Of a stretch of DNA of 12,500 nt, positions 1 through 7,468 are shown piece by piece. Origin of the DNA: Cristatella mucedo. Its lineage: Eukaryota; Bryozoa; Phylactolaemata; Cristatellidae. Under the pieces are notes generated by a model. That model was not told the DNA's origin, did not search any database, and saw only the letters and a list, made by a program, of their open reading frames with translations. Position 1 is the stretch's first letter. Each line of letters begins with the position of its first letter. Location: positions 1 to 12,500 of the forward strand of contig WPIO01000196.1 of the NCBI GenBank assembly GCA_009760855.2. Reading direction: 5' to 3'. A program made the position numbers and the translations under genes.

Positions 1-263
1 TCTAAGAGTATAATACGGCGGGAATCTAAGTTTTTAGGATCCCAATGTTCTAGGTAAAAAAAAAGATCAAGACAGACAATGTAGTCATTTGAGTTACGAG
101 CGTACTCTGTAATTTGAATTGAAGGTGGTCGTTCCCAAAAGAAAATTCACGGGAATTTAAAAATTCTTTTGAGGAGGACGCAAACTGTTCCCCAGATCAA
201 AACATGGTCATCATGCTGAGCAATAATGCAATTTTACTGGTGGTGAGGCTATCCTTCGAGAAA
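1..263. other. AT-rich stretch, no feature recognised
   Basis: There is no ORF of useful length on either strand and no tRNA box, repeat or mobile-element motif that I recognise. The sequence is mixed AT-rich DNA with a short A run near 56-65. I see nothing functional in it. Confidence 0.5.
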
Positions 264-305
264 AAATAAATTAATAAAAATATAAAAATAAAAATAAATA
301 AATAA
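264..305. repeat. A-rich low-complexity tract, (ATAAA)n-like
   Basis: The tract is almost entirely A and T on the + strand, with repeated ATAAA and AATAAATA units. It could be an old retroposon tail, but the adjacent sequence gives no recognisable element, so it is called only as low-complexity DNA. Confidence 0.7.
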
Positions 306-623
306 ACTCTACAGCTTTAAAGCCACCTCAACGAATATCTACGGCTAATTAATATCTTAACTGCTTAATATCTAAGGCTAACTATTTCTACGAGTCATTA
401 ATGCTCGAATTAAAAGCCAGAAGAGATTCAATGCCAAAAAATCAAGCAAGGGATACGTACCCCAGGGAAAGCGTTCTTAGGTTAAATCCAGTGTTCAGTC
501 AGATCATACGAGAGGGTGATGACGTCAAAGTCATGCTGTCATGCCGAAGCATTAAAGTGAAAATCAATGGGATTAAGAATTAACCGAAGCGGCAGCAAGG
601 CTATCCGATACTGTCATGCCGAC
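306..623. other. unassigned interval with a 12-bp direct repeat
   Basis: A 60-residue reading frame (401-583, +) matches nothing I know and is of the length expected by chance. The 12-mer CTGTCATGCCGA occurs twice, at 536-547 and 611-622, 75 bp apart, the second copy just before the TA microsatellite. The pair does not bracket the LINE that follows, so I do not call it a target-site duplication. Nothing else is supported. Confidence 0.45.
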
Positions 624-663
624 GTATATATATATATACATATATACATATATATATACATAT

Positions 664-706
<43 letters not shown>
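624..706. repeat. (TA)n / (TATACA)n microsatellite
   Basis: This is alternating TA with regularly placed C interruptions (TATACA units) in the first half and purer TA in the second half. It directly abuts the 5' edge of the LINE fragment that begins near 707. The reading frame of that LINE runs on upstream through this tract only because the repeat has no stop in that frame; the Ile-Tyr run it encodes is not protein. Confidence 0.93.
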
Positions 707-707
<1 letters not shown>

Positions 708-1130
708 GAATTGCTACATCAGTTTCAGCCTGTTCGTGCCCTGAGGTCTTGTGTGGACAATAAATTAGCTGTCCCATTCCTCTGCTTAAAGACAGTTGGC
801 GACAGAAGCTTTAGCTCTGCAGGTCCCAGACTGTGGAACTCGCTTCCACGATTCTTACGTAACGACAACTACTCTCCTACTGCCGACTATGGCACATCTT
901 TTTCAGCGATCCTGAGCTGCTACTTCTATGCTACTCACTACCTCAACTGCTCTCCTCACTCTGCTATGCTTCCCACTTTCTCTTTGTTGCGTGAGACGAA
1001 GTCTGTTGGCTACCGAATGCGTACCGAAAGCCGCTTAGGCTGTGAGTGCGCTATACAAAGCTCTCCTGCGTAACATCCACATAGTCTTTATGACTTTGTG
1101 GAGTTACAGACAGAGATACATTCCATTCCA
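707..1130 (+). mobile_element. 5'-truncated LINE 3' end (CR1/L2-like), C-terminal ORF2 tail plus 3' tail
   Basis: In the frame ending at TAA 1071-1073 the translation reads ELLHQFQPVRALRS, then a Val-Pro and Leu-Lys-Thr segment, then GDRSFSSAGPRLWNSLPRFL (Trp codon 834-836), and further on SFSAILSCYFY. This spacing of Arg-Leu-Arg-Ser, Val-Pro, Gly-Asp-Arg-x-Phe-Ser and Trp-Asn-Ser-Leu-Pro, followed by a Phe-x-x-x-Leu segment, is the well-known C-terminal tail of ORF2 in CR1/L2/Rex1-type LINEs, downstream of the reverse transcriptase domain. No endonuclease or reverse transcriptase core is present, so it is a dead 5'-truncated copy. Around 1027-1059 the DNA resembles the conserved L2-type 3' end, with a CGCTTAGG segment followed by GCGCTATACAAA. 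ATTCCATTCC at 1120-1129 may be the remains of a short tandem tail. The clade assignment is from memory of the family and needs a repeat-library search. Confidence 0.85.
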
Positions 1131-1190
1131 TCACATATATATAGAGAGAGACAGAGACAGAAAGAGAGAGACAGAAAGAGAAAGAGAAGT
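1131..1190. repeat. (AT)n then AG-rich low-complexity tract
   Basis: A short ATATATATAT run passes into GAGAGACAGAGACAGAAAGAGAG-type sequence on the + strand. It directly follows the LINE 3' end, so it may have grown from the element's simple-sequence tail. It is a small version of the large purine arrays further right. Confidence 0.85.
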
Positions 1191-1624
1191 GACAGCGTAA
1201 GATAAATATTCAAATCTACTGAGGTTCATCCTTTAGAAGTGTGGTTAAAAATATGACAGTTTAACGGTGGGGGAGAAGAAAGCTCACTTTCTAGGGATCG
1301 GGAATCTCGTCTTTATGTCCATCGCTGAGCCAAGTGCTGTTGCATTGATGCACGGTCGCCTCTGAATGATCGCCACTTGTTCTTTAAGGCAATATTTATA
1401 GTAACAGAAAAAGATACAGAGCGCACGTCTCACACACGTCCACGATGCAAAGGGCGTGCCTGGCCCGGAAGAGCCTCATCACACAGCAGCAGGAGCAGAT
1501 TACCCCAATCAAGCTGCAGCTGCCGCGGCTGGGACCCAATCAACGGTCACCAGCGCTCTTCTGCCGCTATATGAATGCTGTTGAATCATGCGTTCTTAAT
1601 TTTTAGCTATGATGGGCCACGGCG
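1191..1624. other. unique-looking interval, no gene recognised
   Basis: The only reading frame (1377-1574, +, 65 codons) is Ser- and Arg-rich and resembles no family I know. A short CAGCAGCAGGAGCAG stretch lies near 1483-1497. I see no splice-site-bounded exon, tRNA or mobile-element motif. Confidence 0.4.
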
Positions 1625-1700
1625 CATTGTAACTGCATAGTCACTATAGCAGCGTCATTGTAGTCAGCGTCATAGCAGCGTCATCGTAACTGCATAGTAT
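1625..1700. repeat. short imperfect local duplication
   Basis: GTAACTGCATAGT occurs at 1629-1641 and again at 1686-1698 (57 bp apart). AGCAGCGTCAT occurs at 1648-1658 and 1674-1684 (26 bp apart). The interval is therefore a nested, degenerate tandem duplication of roughly 26- and 57-bp periods, with no larger array visible. Confidence 0.7.
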
Positions 1701-1871
1701 TACTGGGATATATGCTCTGTGAAGGTTGTCACTAGGCATCCTTCGACGCTCATGTATAGCTCAGCTCCCGCTCAGCCCGCTTATTGTCAGGCTTGCTATG
1801 CGTGTTCGCTACTTTATTTTACTGTACGCAAATTATATTAATGTTTGTGCAGCTTTATTTTTAAAGTGTTG
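1701..1871. other. no feature recognised
   Basis: Mixed-composition sequence with no recognisable gene, RNA or repeat. Confidence 0.4.
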
Positions 1872-1942
1872 TGCTTAGAAGTATCACACCTTGGAAACAC
1901 GATATTTTCTGCTTAGAAGCAGCACACCTTGGAAACACGATG
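1872..1942. repeat. two-copy 38-bp tandem duplication
   Basis: TGCTTAGAAG begins at 1872 and again at 1910. Both are followed by CACACCTTGGAAACACGAT, giving a period of 38 bp. Over the first 32 bases the copies differ at two positions, and the last bases of the units differ. The duplication looks recent relative to the decayed LINEs. There is no third copy on either side. Confidence 0.88.
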
Positions 1943-3050
1943 CATAGTATTGAGAGGCCTTTATTGCAAAGCGGTTCATGCTGTCATCTGTGGAGAGACA
2001 GCGTTTATACGTGTGTACCAACAAAATTACAACAGCCGCACACAAACAATCGTTAAACTTTTCTTGAAGCCGCATGCAGCCTGTAATAATAAATACTTTC
2101 AAAAAAGTGCAACACTAGGTCCGCGTCTACCGTTTACAAACGCTCACGCATTTTTAACGAAGAAGGCGGAAAACTTGTCCAGGGTGAAGTGACATCGCAT
2201 CGCATCAGGCTCAGAACATGGCAGGGACGCTCTCTGTTTAATTCCGACGTCGGGTGGGTTGAGTTATGTGTAGTCAGCGATGTTCCCAACCCTAGGTCGT
2301 GCTCACACGTACTAGCACATTAGCATGTTGAACCTACAGACGAGTGGTACTTATTGTGGGTTTTACTCTTGCGTCGGTTAACATGAGGAGATGCTTCTGG
2401 CGGCCCGAGAAAAATAAATGGCCTCAACAACAGTGCTGCCTGCACCGACGAACTTACGCGCCCGGAAGAGCTCCGCCACCTCAGTGTAGGGGCCACTATT
2501 TAAGCCCGATACCAAATGAAATTAAGATACTAGGAAGCATTGATGAAGGCATGCGTCGAAGAAGGCGGTCGCCAGGCAGCGCTGTGGTTCATTGCTAAGG
2601 AAGACGGGCGAGCGACGAGTAGTTTGAGTTCCCGCTAGATGGAGCTCGGCTCTCTGTGTACCAGGGTATCTAAGGCGGAGCTGCCGCTGAGCCGCTGCCC
2701 CTTAATCACTCGTTCGTGCAGCCAGAACCCGGAGGGCCGCAAAAGGGCTGAAGGAAAGATTATGCGGGGATTATGCTGCTGCTGGACGCTAGGACCTGCT
2801 CGGTCGACGGCTTGGCTTGGCGGCAGCTCTCTCAAGCTGGACCTCCTTTCCAAGACTTCATGGAAAGACTTTAAAAGCCACAGGTGTTTATAATTTATCC
2901 CTCCATAATTATGCAACATTGCATTGCGACATGACCAGATTATGACTGCCGAGACACAGCATTCTTGTATCACAATGGCTAGAAATCGGTTATGTCATAA
3001 TCCACGCTTAGGTGGCGGCAAAAGTCGAGGTCATGTGTTAGGCGATTTTA
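1943..3050. other. unassigned interval, no supported gene
   Basis: Several frames of 61-112 codons exist on both strands and overlap one another (for example 2344-2598 + and 2635-2973 -). None shows a motif, signal peptide or codon pattern I can defend, and none matches a family I recognise. The part from about 2340 to 2870 is GC-richer than its surroundings. I see no tRNA boxes or mobile-element ends. Confidence 0.4.
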
Positions 3051-3339
3051 GTAATACTAATAATAATAGCACTAATTAGAATAATAAAAAAAGTTGTATG
3101 AAACCCTCAGAGAACTTGATCTCTCTCCAGGAACTTTATATACGCTGTGAAGGAAGCTTGTCAATATGGCAATAGTGGTAGCATGCACAGTATTAGCATG
3201 AATTAGCCCGCACAGGACAGTTTTGGACATAATTTGGGAACAAAGTCCGGGATGCAGAAGATAAGCTTTACTCGGCTTCGTCGGCCTCCATTAGTCGTCT
3301 TGTTAGGACCGCCCAGTCTGGGCGAGGAATGGTGCAAAG
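3051..3339. other. AT-rich interval with a short (TAA)n-like patch
   Basis: A patch at 3052-3092 is made of imperfect AATACTAATAATAATAG-type units and ends in an A run. The remainder has no feature that I recognise. Confidence 0.4.
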
Positions 3340-3740
3340 ACGGAAGTTAGGCCGAAGCGAGACCGAGAAGAAATAGAGTACAAAAGCGCCTCAAGAAAAT
3401 TGTGGACCCGGTAAGAAAAAGAAAAGAGAAATGAACCCGACAGGAATAATGGAGATCCTCAACAATAAAAATAACAGGATGGCTAAAGAATGGGTGACGC
3501 AGGAAGGGTTGCAATAAATGGAGGAAACGCTAAATGAAAGAGCGGAATGAAGCCGCTTATAAGCCAAAGGTGCTCACTCTATTGGAAACAGAAAGAAGAG
3601 GCACGGATTAGGAAACAAAAGAGAGATTTGAAAGGGAAAAAGTATACACAGATGTGAAAAATCATGAGAAAATCCTCCTGCAAAAAGAAGGGACCCGATC
3701 GGAAGATATAAAATGTGAGAAAGAAAGCTGTAAAGGTCAG
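3340..3740 (+). other. purine-rich, Lys/Glu-biased interval, possible decayed coding sequence
   Basis: The + strand is heavily A/G-biased without being a simple repeat. Short stop-broken readings are rich in Lys, Arg and Glu. One of them begins at the ATG 3432-3434 and reads MNPTGIMEILNNKNNRMAKE before an early stop. This is what an old, mutated coding segment of a transposon or gene could look like, but I cannot identify a family and several stops interrupt every frame. It is recorded as a compositional anomaly, not as a gene. Confidence 0.3.
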
Positions 3741-3821
3741 GTTATTTAACATCTTCAATAGTATAGCGATAGGAAAACCTTATCAGCCAACATCCCTCTT
3801 GCAGTAGGCTACAAAGCATTA

Positions 3822-3896
3822 CCTGCTGCACGAATCGAACTCATGTGACCTGGGTAGTGAAGTGCAAGCACCTTGCCTCTGGGCCAAACCAGCGCA
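3822..3896 (-). ncRNA. tRNA-like head of a SINE (or tRNA pseudogene)
   Basis: On the minus strand an A-box-like TGGCCCAGAGG (3876-3886) is followed after 34 nt by a B-box-like AGTTCGATTCG (3831-3841). That order and spacing are right for an internal RNA polymerase III promoter. The A box matches the consensus TRGCNNAGYGG at all but one position. The T-arm pairing is poor in the canonical register, so a functional tRNA is unlikely. A tRNA-derived SINE head or tRNA pseudogene is the better reading. No clear tail can be delimited on the low-coordinate side. Confidence 0.5.
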
Positions 3897-4016
3897 GGCG
3901 CAATGCAAGAGTCCGTACCCCAAAGCCACGAGCCCGGGAAGAAAAACTAAGCGATCGGAAAACGGATAGCTATAAAGGGTAGTATTGTTTGCGTCCATAT
4001 AAAGTATTAGTTGGCT

Positions 4017-4095
4017 CTATGGTTAGACGCTAGCTTTTCACACATCTGTTAGGCGCCGTCACTTAGAGCCTAAAGCGAGGTTCGAGTCCAGATAT
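4017..4095 (+). ncRNA. second tRNA-like SINE head
   Basis: A perfect B-box match, GGTTCGAGTCC, lies at 4079-4089. Upstream, TGGTTAGACGC at 4020-4030 sits where an A box and D-loop belong, 48 nt away. Only two of the five T-stem pairs form, so a working tRNA is unlikely. It points away from the tRNA-like head at 3822-3896, with about 120 bp between their 5' ends. A tRNA-derived SINE remnant is the likely identity. The B box is strong and the A box weak. Confidence 0.42.
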
Positions 4096-4210
4096 AAGCT
4101 ATTTTATATTACTAAATGCATCAATGATGAAACCTGCATAAGTAGAGAGGTCGCAGGGGAAACATTTAAGGAAACGAACTTATAGCAGCGTAGGTATTTT
4201 GGTAAGACCT

Positions 4211-4279
4211 GGAGGCAGAGAGGCAGAGAGGCAGAGAGGCAGAGAGGCAGAGGGGCAGAGGGGCAGAGGGGCAGTGAGG
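4211..4279. repeat. 8-bp minisatellite, (GGCAGAGA)n passing to (GGCAGAGG)n
   Basis: About eight tandem units of period 8 are present. The first units read GGCAGAGA and the last ones GGCAGAGG, so the A-to-G variant has spread by local duplication at one end. On the minus strand the array reads as Leu/Ser/Pro/Cys repeats, which are not taken as protein. Confidence 0.92.
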
Positions 4280-5364
4280 TTCAAATCTGTTTGAATAACA
4301 GTTGTAATAGTCAGTGTTCTGTATTAATTCAAAACCACTAGTGACATAAACTGCCAGTGCACTGGCAAGAATTCTGGTAGACGCGAGATCATGCAGCCTT
4401 TTCGTGGAAAGGATTAACAGGCACAGCCAGCACCAGCTCATCGCACAAAATTATTTATTGAAATGGTAGCTTCTTTTGCAGCAAATGGAAATTGCCTAGA
4501 GCAAGATATTGAGTTCTCTGAAGGCGCTATATCAGGTGTATCATTATTATTAATATTGTGTGTAAATGAAAGGTAGCGTCTAAGGTCGAGTCGGCTGTCC
4601 GGCTTTCAGTACAAGGAATTGTTCAGATACAATATACACGTCTGTCTGGATGGGTAATATGGATAGAATAGTTTCCTTCGTTTGCACAGGTGTGACACAC
4701 TTGGATCTTTTTGGCATCTAAATTGTAAAACTCTTTATTCTTAGGATTTTCATAAAATGTTGGCTTGCTGATGACTGCCGTATGTAGTGGGAGTGGAGTT
4801 ACTCTCGTAAACGTATGTCTGAAGTCTTATACTCAGGATCCTAATCGATCCAACTACATTCTCTCGACGTTCGCACGATGAGCAGATACGAAGGGTATAT
4901 TGTCGATATATAACTAGTTTTCCACTCCTGCGAGTTTTGTGGGTGTGACGTAGCCTTCAGCATTTGTCATTCCAACGTCACCACGGCTGATGGGGATTGC
5001 GCATTTGCTATATCCTGGAACGAATACAGAATACTTCGTAGTCTTGTTGTTTCTGCATTTGACTTAAGTTGCGTTTACGGCGATTTTCTAAAGTAAGATG
5101 CATATTGGCTTTCTCTGTAGTTTGTCTCGCGTTGCTGCCGCCTACAGTTGATCTATGTTCAGCGTTCAGCGGGTCTTTTTCAAAAGAATCCAGCACTGAC
5201 GTAACGTAACCGAGAAGAATTAGAGAATTAGAAGGATTGATGCTCGAAAACGAGTGTTTCACTCGACGCACACTTTCCTGGAACCGCGAAGAGCACCCTG
5301 AAGAGCCAAAGAAAAGAAGCGTTAAATAGATAGATAGTACCTTGATTAAAATCAATGGCATTCA
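4280..5364. other. unassigned interval; one minus-strand frame with a hydrophobic start
   Basis: The interval is largely AT-rich and motif-free. A 117-codon minus-strand frame (5008-5361) begins with a hydrophobic stretch that resembles a signal peptide and then becomes basic and polar. It has no homology that I recognise. Its hydrophobic start lies immediately 3' of the LINE-like tail at 5365-5520, so it is more likely 3' flank of that element than a secreted protein. Confidence 0.35.
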
Positions 5365-5520
5365 CCTTGTTAACTTTCGTGCAATTTTTAGCTTGATCAA
5401 TGCAAGTAATGACCGCTACTGGAAATGAGTTCCAGACTTTTTGGTACACACTTGCTTCTGCCTAGATCCCGTAAAGATTTCAATTTAGTGCGAGGGATGA
5501 CTCGATGCTGATGGTGATTC
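5365..5520 (-). mobile_element. decayed LINE C-terminal tail, minus strand
   Basis: On the minus strand the translation, broken by two stops, reads LALN, stop, NLYGI, stop, then AEASVYQKVWNSFPVAVITC (Trp codon 5432-5434). The distance from the Gly of NLYGI to the Trp is 12 residues, the same as in the + strand LINE at 707-1130. The segment WNSFPVAVITCIDQA matches the LINE tail at 6819-7187 (WNSLMVSVDACTDFA) at W, N, S, V, V, C, D and A. The DNA TGGAACTCATTTCC also resembles the TGGAACTCGCTTCC of the first LINE. Two in-frame stops and loss of the expected Phe-Lys-x-x-Leu end show that it is dead. The call rests on short similarity and is tentative. Confidence 0.42.
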
Positions 5521-5572
5521 GAGAGCTCAAACCAGAAGCTATTTTAATAAATCTCTCTCTTCATTTAAATAT

Positions 5573-5573
<1 letters not shown>

Positions 5574-5648
<75 letters not shown>

Positions 5649-5726
5649 TCATACACATATATATGTATATATATAAGATTTCTTAGAATAAGTGTATATA
5701 ATTGAAATATATATATATATATATAT
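5574..5726. repeat. (CA)n followed by (TA)n compound microsatellite
   Basis: (CA)n runs without interruption from 5574 to 5637 (32 units). It passes into (TA)n with TATACACATATATATGTATATAT-type interruptions to about 5676, and a separate pure (AT)n block lies at 5706-5726. Between the blocks is about 30 bp of AT-rich DNA. The Thr-His and Ile-Tyr readings are products of the repeat. Confidence 0.95.
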
Positions 5727-5739
5727 CGCTATTGTACAT

Positions 5740-6055
5740 TATTAAAAAATATATCGCAGTTATAATATATGCTTTTTGGTCTTTATGGTCTATATTTATG
5801 GTCTATATGGTCTTTAATCTTTAAAGTTGATGACACTCTCACCCTTGGTTTACTATTTGCTCCGAAGCCGACTGACTCTCCCTTGCAGTTTGCATTCGCC
5901 ACGTTCGCGCTCGGAGGGCCGCTAGCTTCCTGCAGTGGCCGGACGAAAAGACTGATCCAAGAGTTATGGGTAAGCCTAGCGACACTTCGAGTTGAAAGAC
6001 CTCACTCCTCACGATTTGTTCACCTAGAACCGAGGTCAAAGGTAAACTCCGGCAT
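5740..6055. other. interval with TGGTCTWTAT repeats, then GC-richer DNA, no gene recognised
   Basis: At about 5776-5816 the unit TGGTCTTTA / TGGTCTATAT occurs four times in imperfect tandem. After 5860 the sequence is GC-richer and has overlapping frames on both strands (5769-6059 + and 5839-6039 -), neither with a recognisable motif. CTCTCCCTTGCAG at about 5877-5889 resembles a splice acceptor, but no matching coding segment can be defended. Confidence 0.4.
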
Positions 6056-6097
6056 TTAGGCCAGACGCGGCCTAGCTAGCACTCCACTCTGGCCTAA
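6056..6097. repeat. inverted repeat, 10-bp perfect stem
   Basis: TTAGGCCAGA at 6056-6065 and its exact reverse complement TCTGGCCTAA at 6088-6097 flank a 22-nt spacer that includes GCTAGC. The arms do not extend further. It could form a small hairpin or cruciform or bind a dimeric factor. A chance occurrence cannot be excluded. Confidence 0.65.
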
Positions 6098-6460
6098 CGC
6101 CTCCCCCTAGTTATTTACTGCTAGATCCGGCGGCCTGAATTGAATTCGTCGCGGTTTCGTCCCCCTTCGTGACTGCTGGTTGCAGCTCGAGCTGTGGCTG
6201 CAGTGACGTGTCTGTGTGCACAACTAATGTCAGGTGCAGAAGCGCTCGACCGGGTAGGGGATAAGCGTCTACCCCCCCCCCCCCGGTCTATATCTACCGC
6301 CGTTCGCGTCTGTTGCGTCCTATGTGCGTATACGTCTGGCCACGCCCACCTCATTGGACACCTTGCTTCTTTTGACCCAGTGTGCCTTCTTGATCTTCTG
6401 AAATAACGCGGTAGTCCAAAAAGTTTTCCGAACCCCGATCTGGAATTGCTGCAGTGACGT
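6098..6460. other. GC-rich interval with C13 run and GC-box/CCAAT-like motifs
   Basis: A run of 13 C residues lies at 6272-6284. At about 6340-6357 the sequence GGCCACGCCCACCTCATTGG combines a KLF/Sp-type CCACGCCCAC box with an inverted CCAAT box (ATTGG), a pairing often seen in promoters. Overlapping frames on both strands (6121-6354 - and 6194-6406 +) are unrecognised. No transcript start or coding exon can be assigned. Confidence 0.35.
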
Positions 6461-6680
6461 CTGCTAGTAATATGCGCGTCCTGTTAAAAAATTACTTGTC
6501 AATGGATGAGCACATTGTCTCCACTGTCGAGTCAGTCTAATTTTAGCTGACGGACTTTGAAACAAAATTACGCTTTGACAAAATTACGGTCTGCTTAGAC
6601 AAAAGTATGACAGCCAAACTGGTCCATGCATTTTTGACACAAAATCAGGATCACCGCAAGTCTCTACTCTCTTTACTTTA
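6461..6680. other. unassigned interval with an 18-bp imperfect duplication
   Basis: TTTGAAACAAAATTACGC at about 6556 is followed by TTTGACAAAATTACGGT at about 6574, an imperfect duplication of period about 18. The remainder is unrecognised. An AAAAAGTTTTCCGAACC stretch near 6420 is vaguely like a mariner-type end, but no partner end is seen. Confidence 0.4.
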
Positions 6681-6710
6681 CCCCCCCCTCTCTCTCTCTC
6701 TCTCCCTCTC
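6681..6710. repeat. C8 run and (TC)n microsatellite
   Basis: Eight C residues at 6681-6688 are followed by pure (TC)n to about 6704 and a short imperfect CT continuation. It is the only pyrimidine-strand (CT on +) tract; all larger AG/CT arrays here carry AG on the + strand. Confidence 0.9.
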
Positions 6711-6818
6711 ACTCTATTCGGACTTCCGGACTGTGCCCTTAATCGTTCGCAACTAGTGAAAAACTTAAAGGCTTGTTTGGTTTGTGATACATGATTTAGT
6801 TACCACATCGCATCAATT

Positions 6819-7245
6819 TTGCCTGAGCTTCACAGGCTACTTACCAAGACTCGACTTCAGGATCATCTCCATTTTCGCCGCTTTTCCCTTCGAACGCTTC
6901 CAAAAGCCTGCCTACCTACCTGCCTACCTAAAGCGATCCTGAGATCTCCTTGCTCCTCCTCCGGCGTGTCGTCCTTGAAAAACACACACTTCTCGGTTGC
7001 CGGTAAATTCCTGGCAATTCCTCGCAAACGATTGAAATTGATGTTTTCTGGTGTTCGGACCTTCAGTTCGTCTGCACAGAAAGAAGCAGACTGAAACTCG
7101 CTTATGGTTTCTGTCGACGCATGCACTGACTTTGCATCATTCAAGTCTCGGCTAGAAATCCACCTGCTCAGATTTCTCGTCGCCTAAGTGAGGTCTTCTG
7201 TTGTTCCCCTGTGCTTCGCATGCTTACCTGAGCATGATTAAACTA
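6819..7245 (+). mobile_element. 5'-truncated LINE 3' end with Trp-to-stop mutation
   Basis: In the frame of 6819-7094 the tail reads LAIPRKRLK, then SGVRTFSSSAQKEAD, then a TGA (7092-7094) where the conserved Trp is expected. It continues NSLMVSVDAC and ASFKSRLEIHLLRFLVA to a TAA at 7185-7187. Ile-Pro-Arg, Arg-Leu-Lys, Gly-x-Arg-x-Phe-Ser, (Trp)-Asn-Ser-Leu and Phe-Lys-Ser-Arg-Leu-x-x-His-Leu are the ordered landmarks of the C-terminal tail of CR1/L2/Rex1-type ORF2. A single TGG-to-TGA change explains the stop. The region after the TAA (7188-7245) is taken as 3' tail; GTGCTTCGCATGC with a later GATTAAA there may be a degenerate form of the family's 3' structure. Upstream of about 6950 the match to the family is weak, so the true left edge is uncertain. 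Confidence 0.75.
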
Positions 7246-7468
7246 CTGACCAAAAACAAAATTTAGAAATTAATATAAATAAATTAATAAATGACTAAAT
7301 TACGCTCCTAACCAGAGATCGTGCCAACTAGCGGCCTTAATTGCCACTTTGCTGCGTGCTGCTGGAAGTCTAAGCCGGATACCGTGCTTGTCATTAGCAT
7401 TTTCTATCGCTTCTTTGGCAGCGAGTTATAATGCGACTGGATCTCTTAGGGTGCTGCACAAACGACCT
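7246..7468. other. AT-rich patch then unassigned sequence
   Basis: 7251-7293 is A/T-rich (AAATTAATATAAATAAATTAATAAATG type) and may be the tail region of the LINE to its left. The rest up to the (ATT)n tract contains no feature that I recognise. Confidence 0.4.

Noticed and set aside
536-622. 12-bp direct repeat CTGTCATGCCGA as a target-site duplication of the first LINE
   Set aside because: Both copies lie to the left of the LINE and none lies at its 3' end.
3822-4095. Functional tRNA genes
   Set aside because: Only the A and B boxes are convincing. Acceptor and T stems do not pair well, so SINE heads or pseudogenes are the better reading.
5008-5361. 117-codon minus-strand frame with a signal-peptide-like start
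   Set aside because: No homology recognised. It begins within what looks like the 3' part of a decayed LINE tail, and the hydrophobic start includes translation of a TATCTATCTATT patch.
5290-5385. Possible mini-intron on the minus strand: donor AACAAG/GTGAATG (or ATCAAG/GTACTA) and acceptor TTTGGCTCTTCAG
   Set aside because: Joining gives only a few codons before a stop, and the upstream segment fits a dead LINE better than an exon.
6405-6440. AGTCCAAAAAGTTTTCCGAA resembling a mariner-type terminal sequence
   Set aside because: No inverted partner was found in the window and no transposase-like reading follows, so the similarity is too short to use.
6863-7144. 93-codon minus-strand frame with an acidic, protein-like segment
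   Set aside because: The opposite strand carries the ordered LINE C-terminal landmarks (RLK, G-x-R-x-FS, NSL, FKSRL), which explain the region better.
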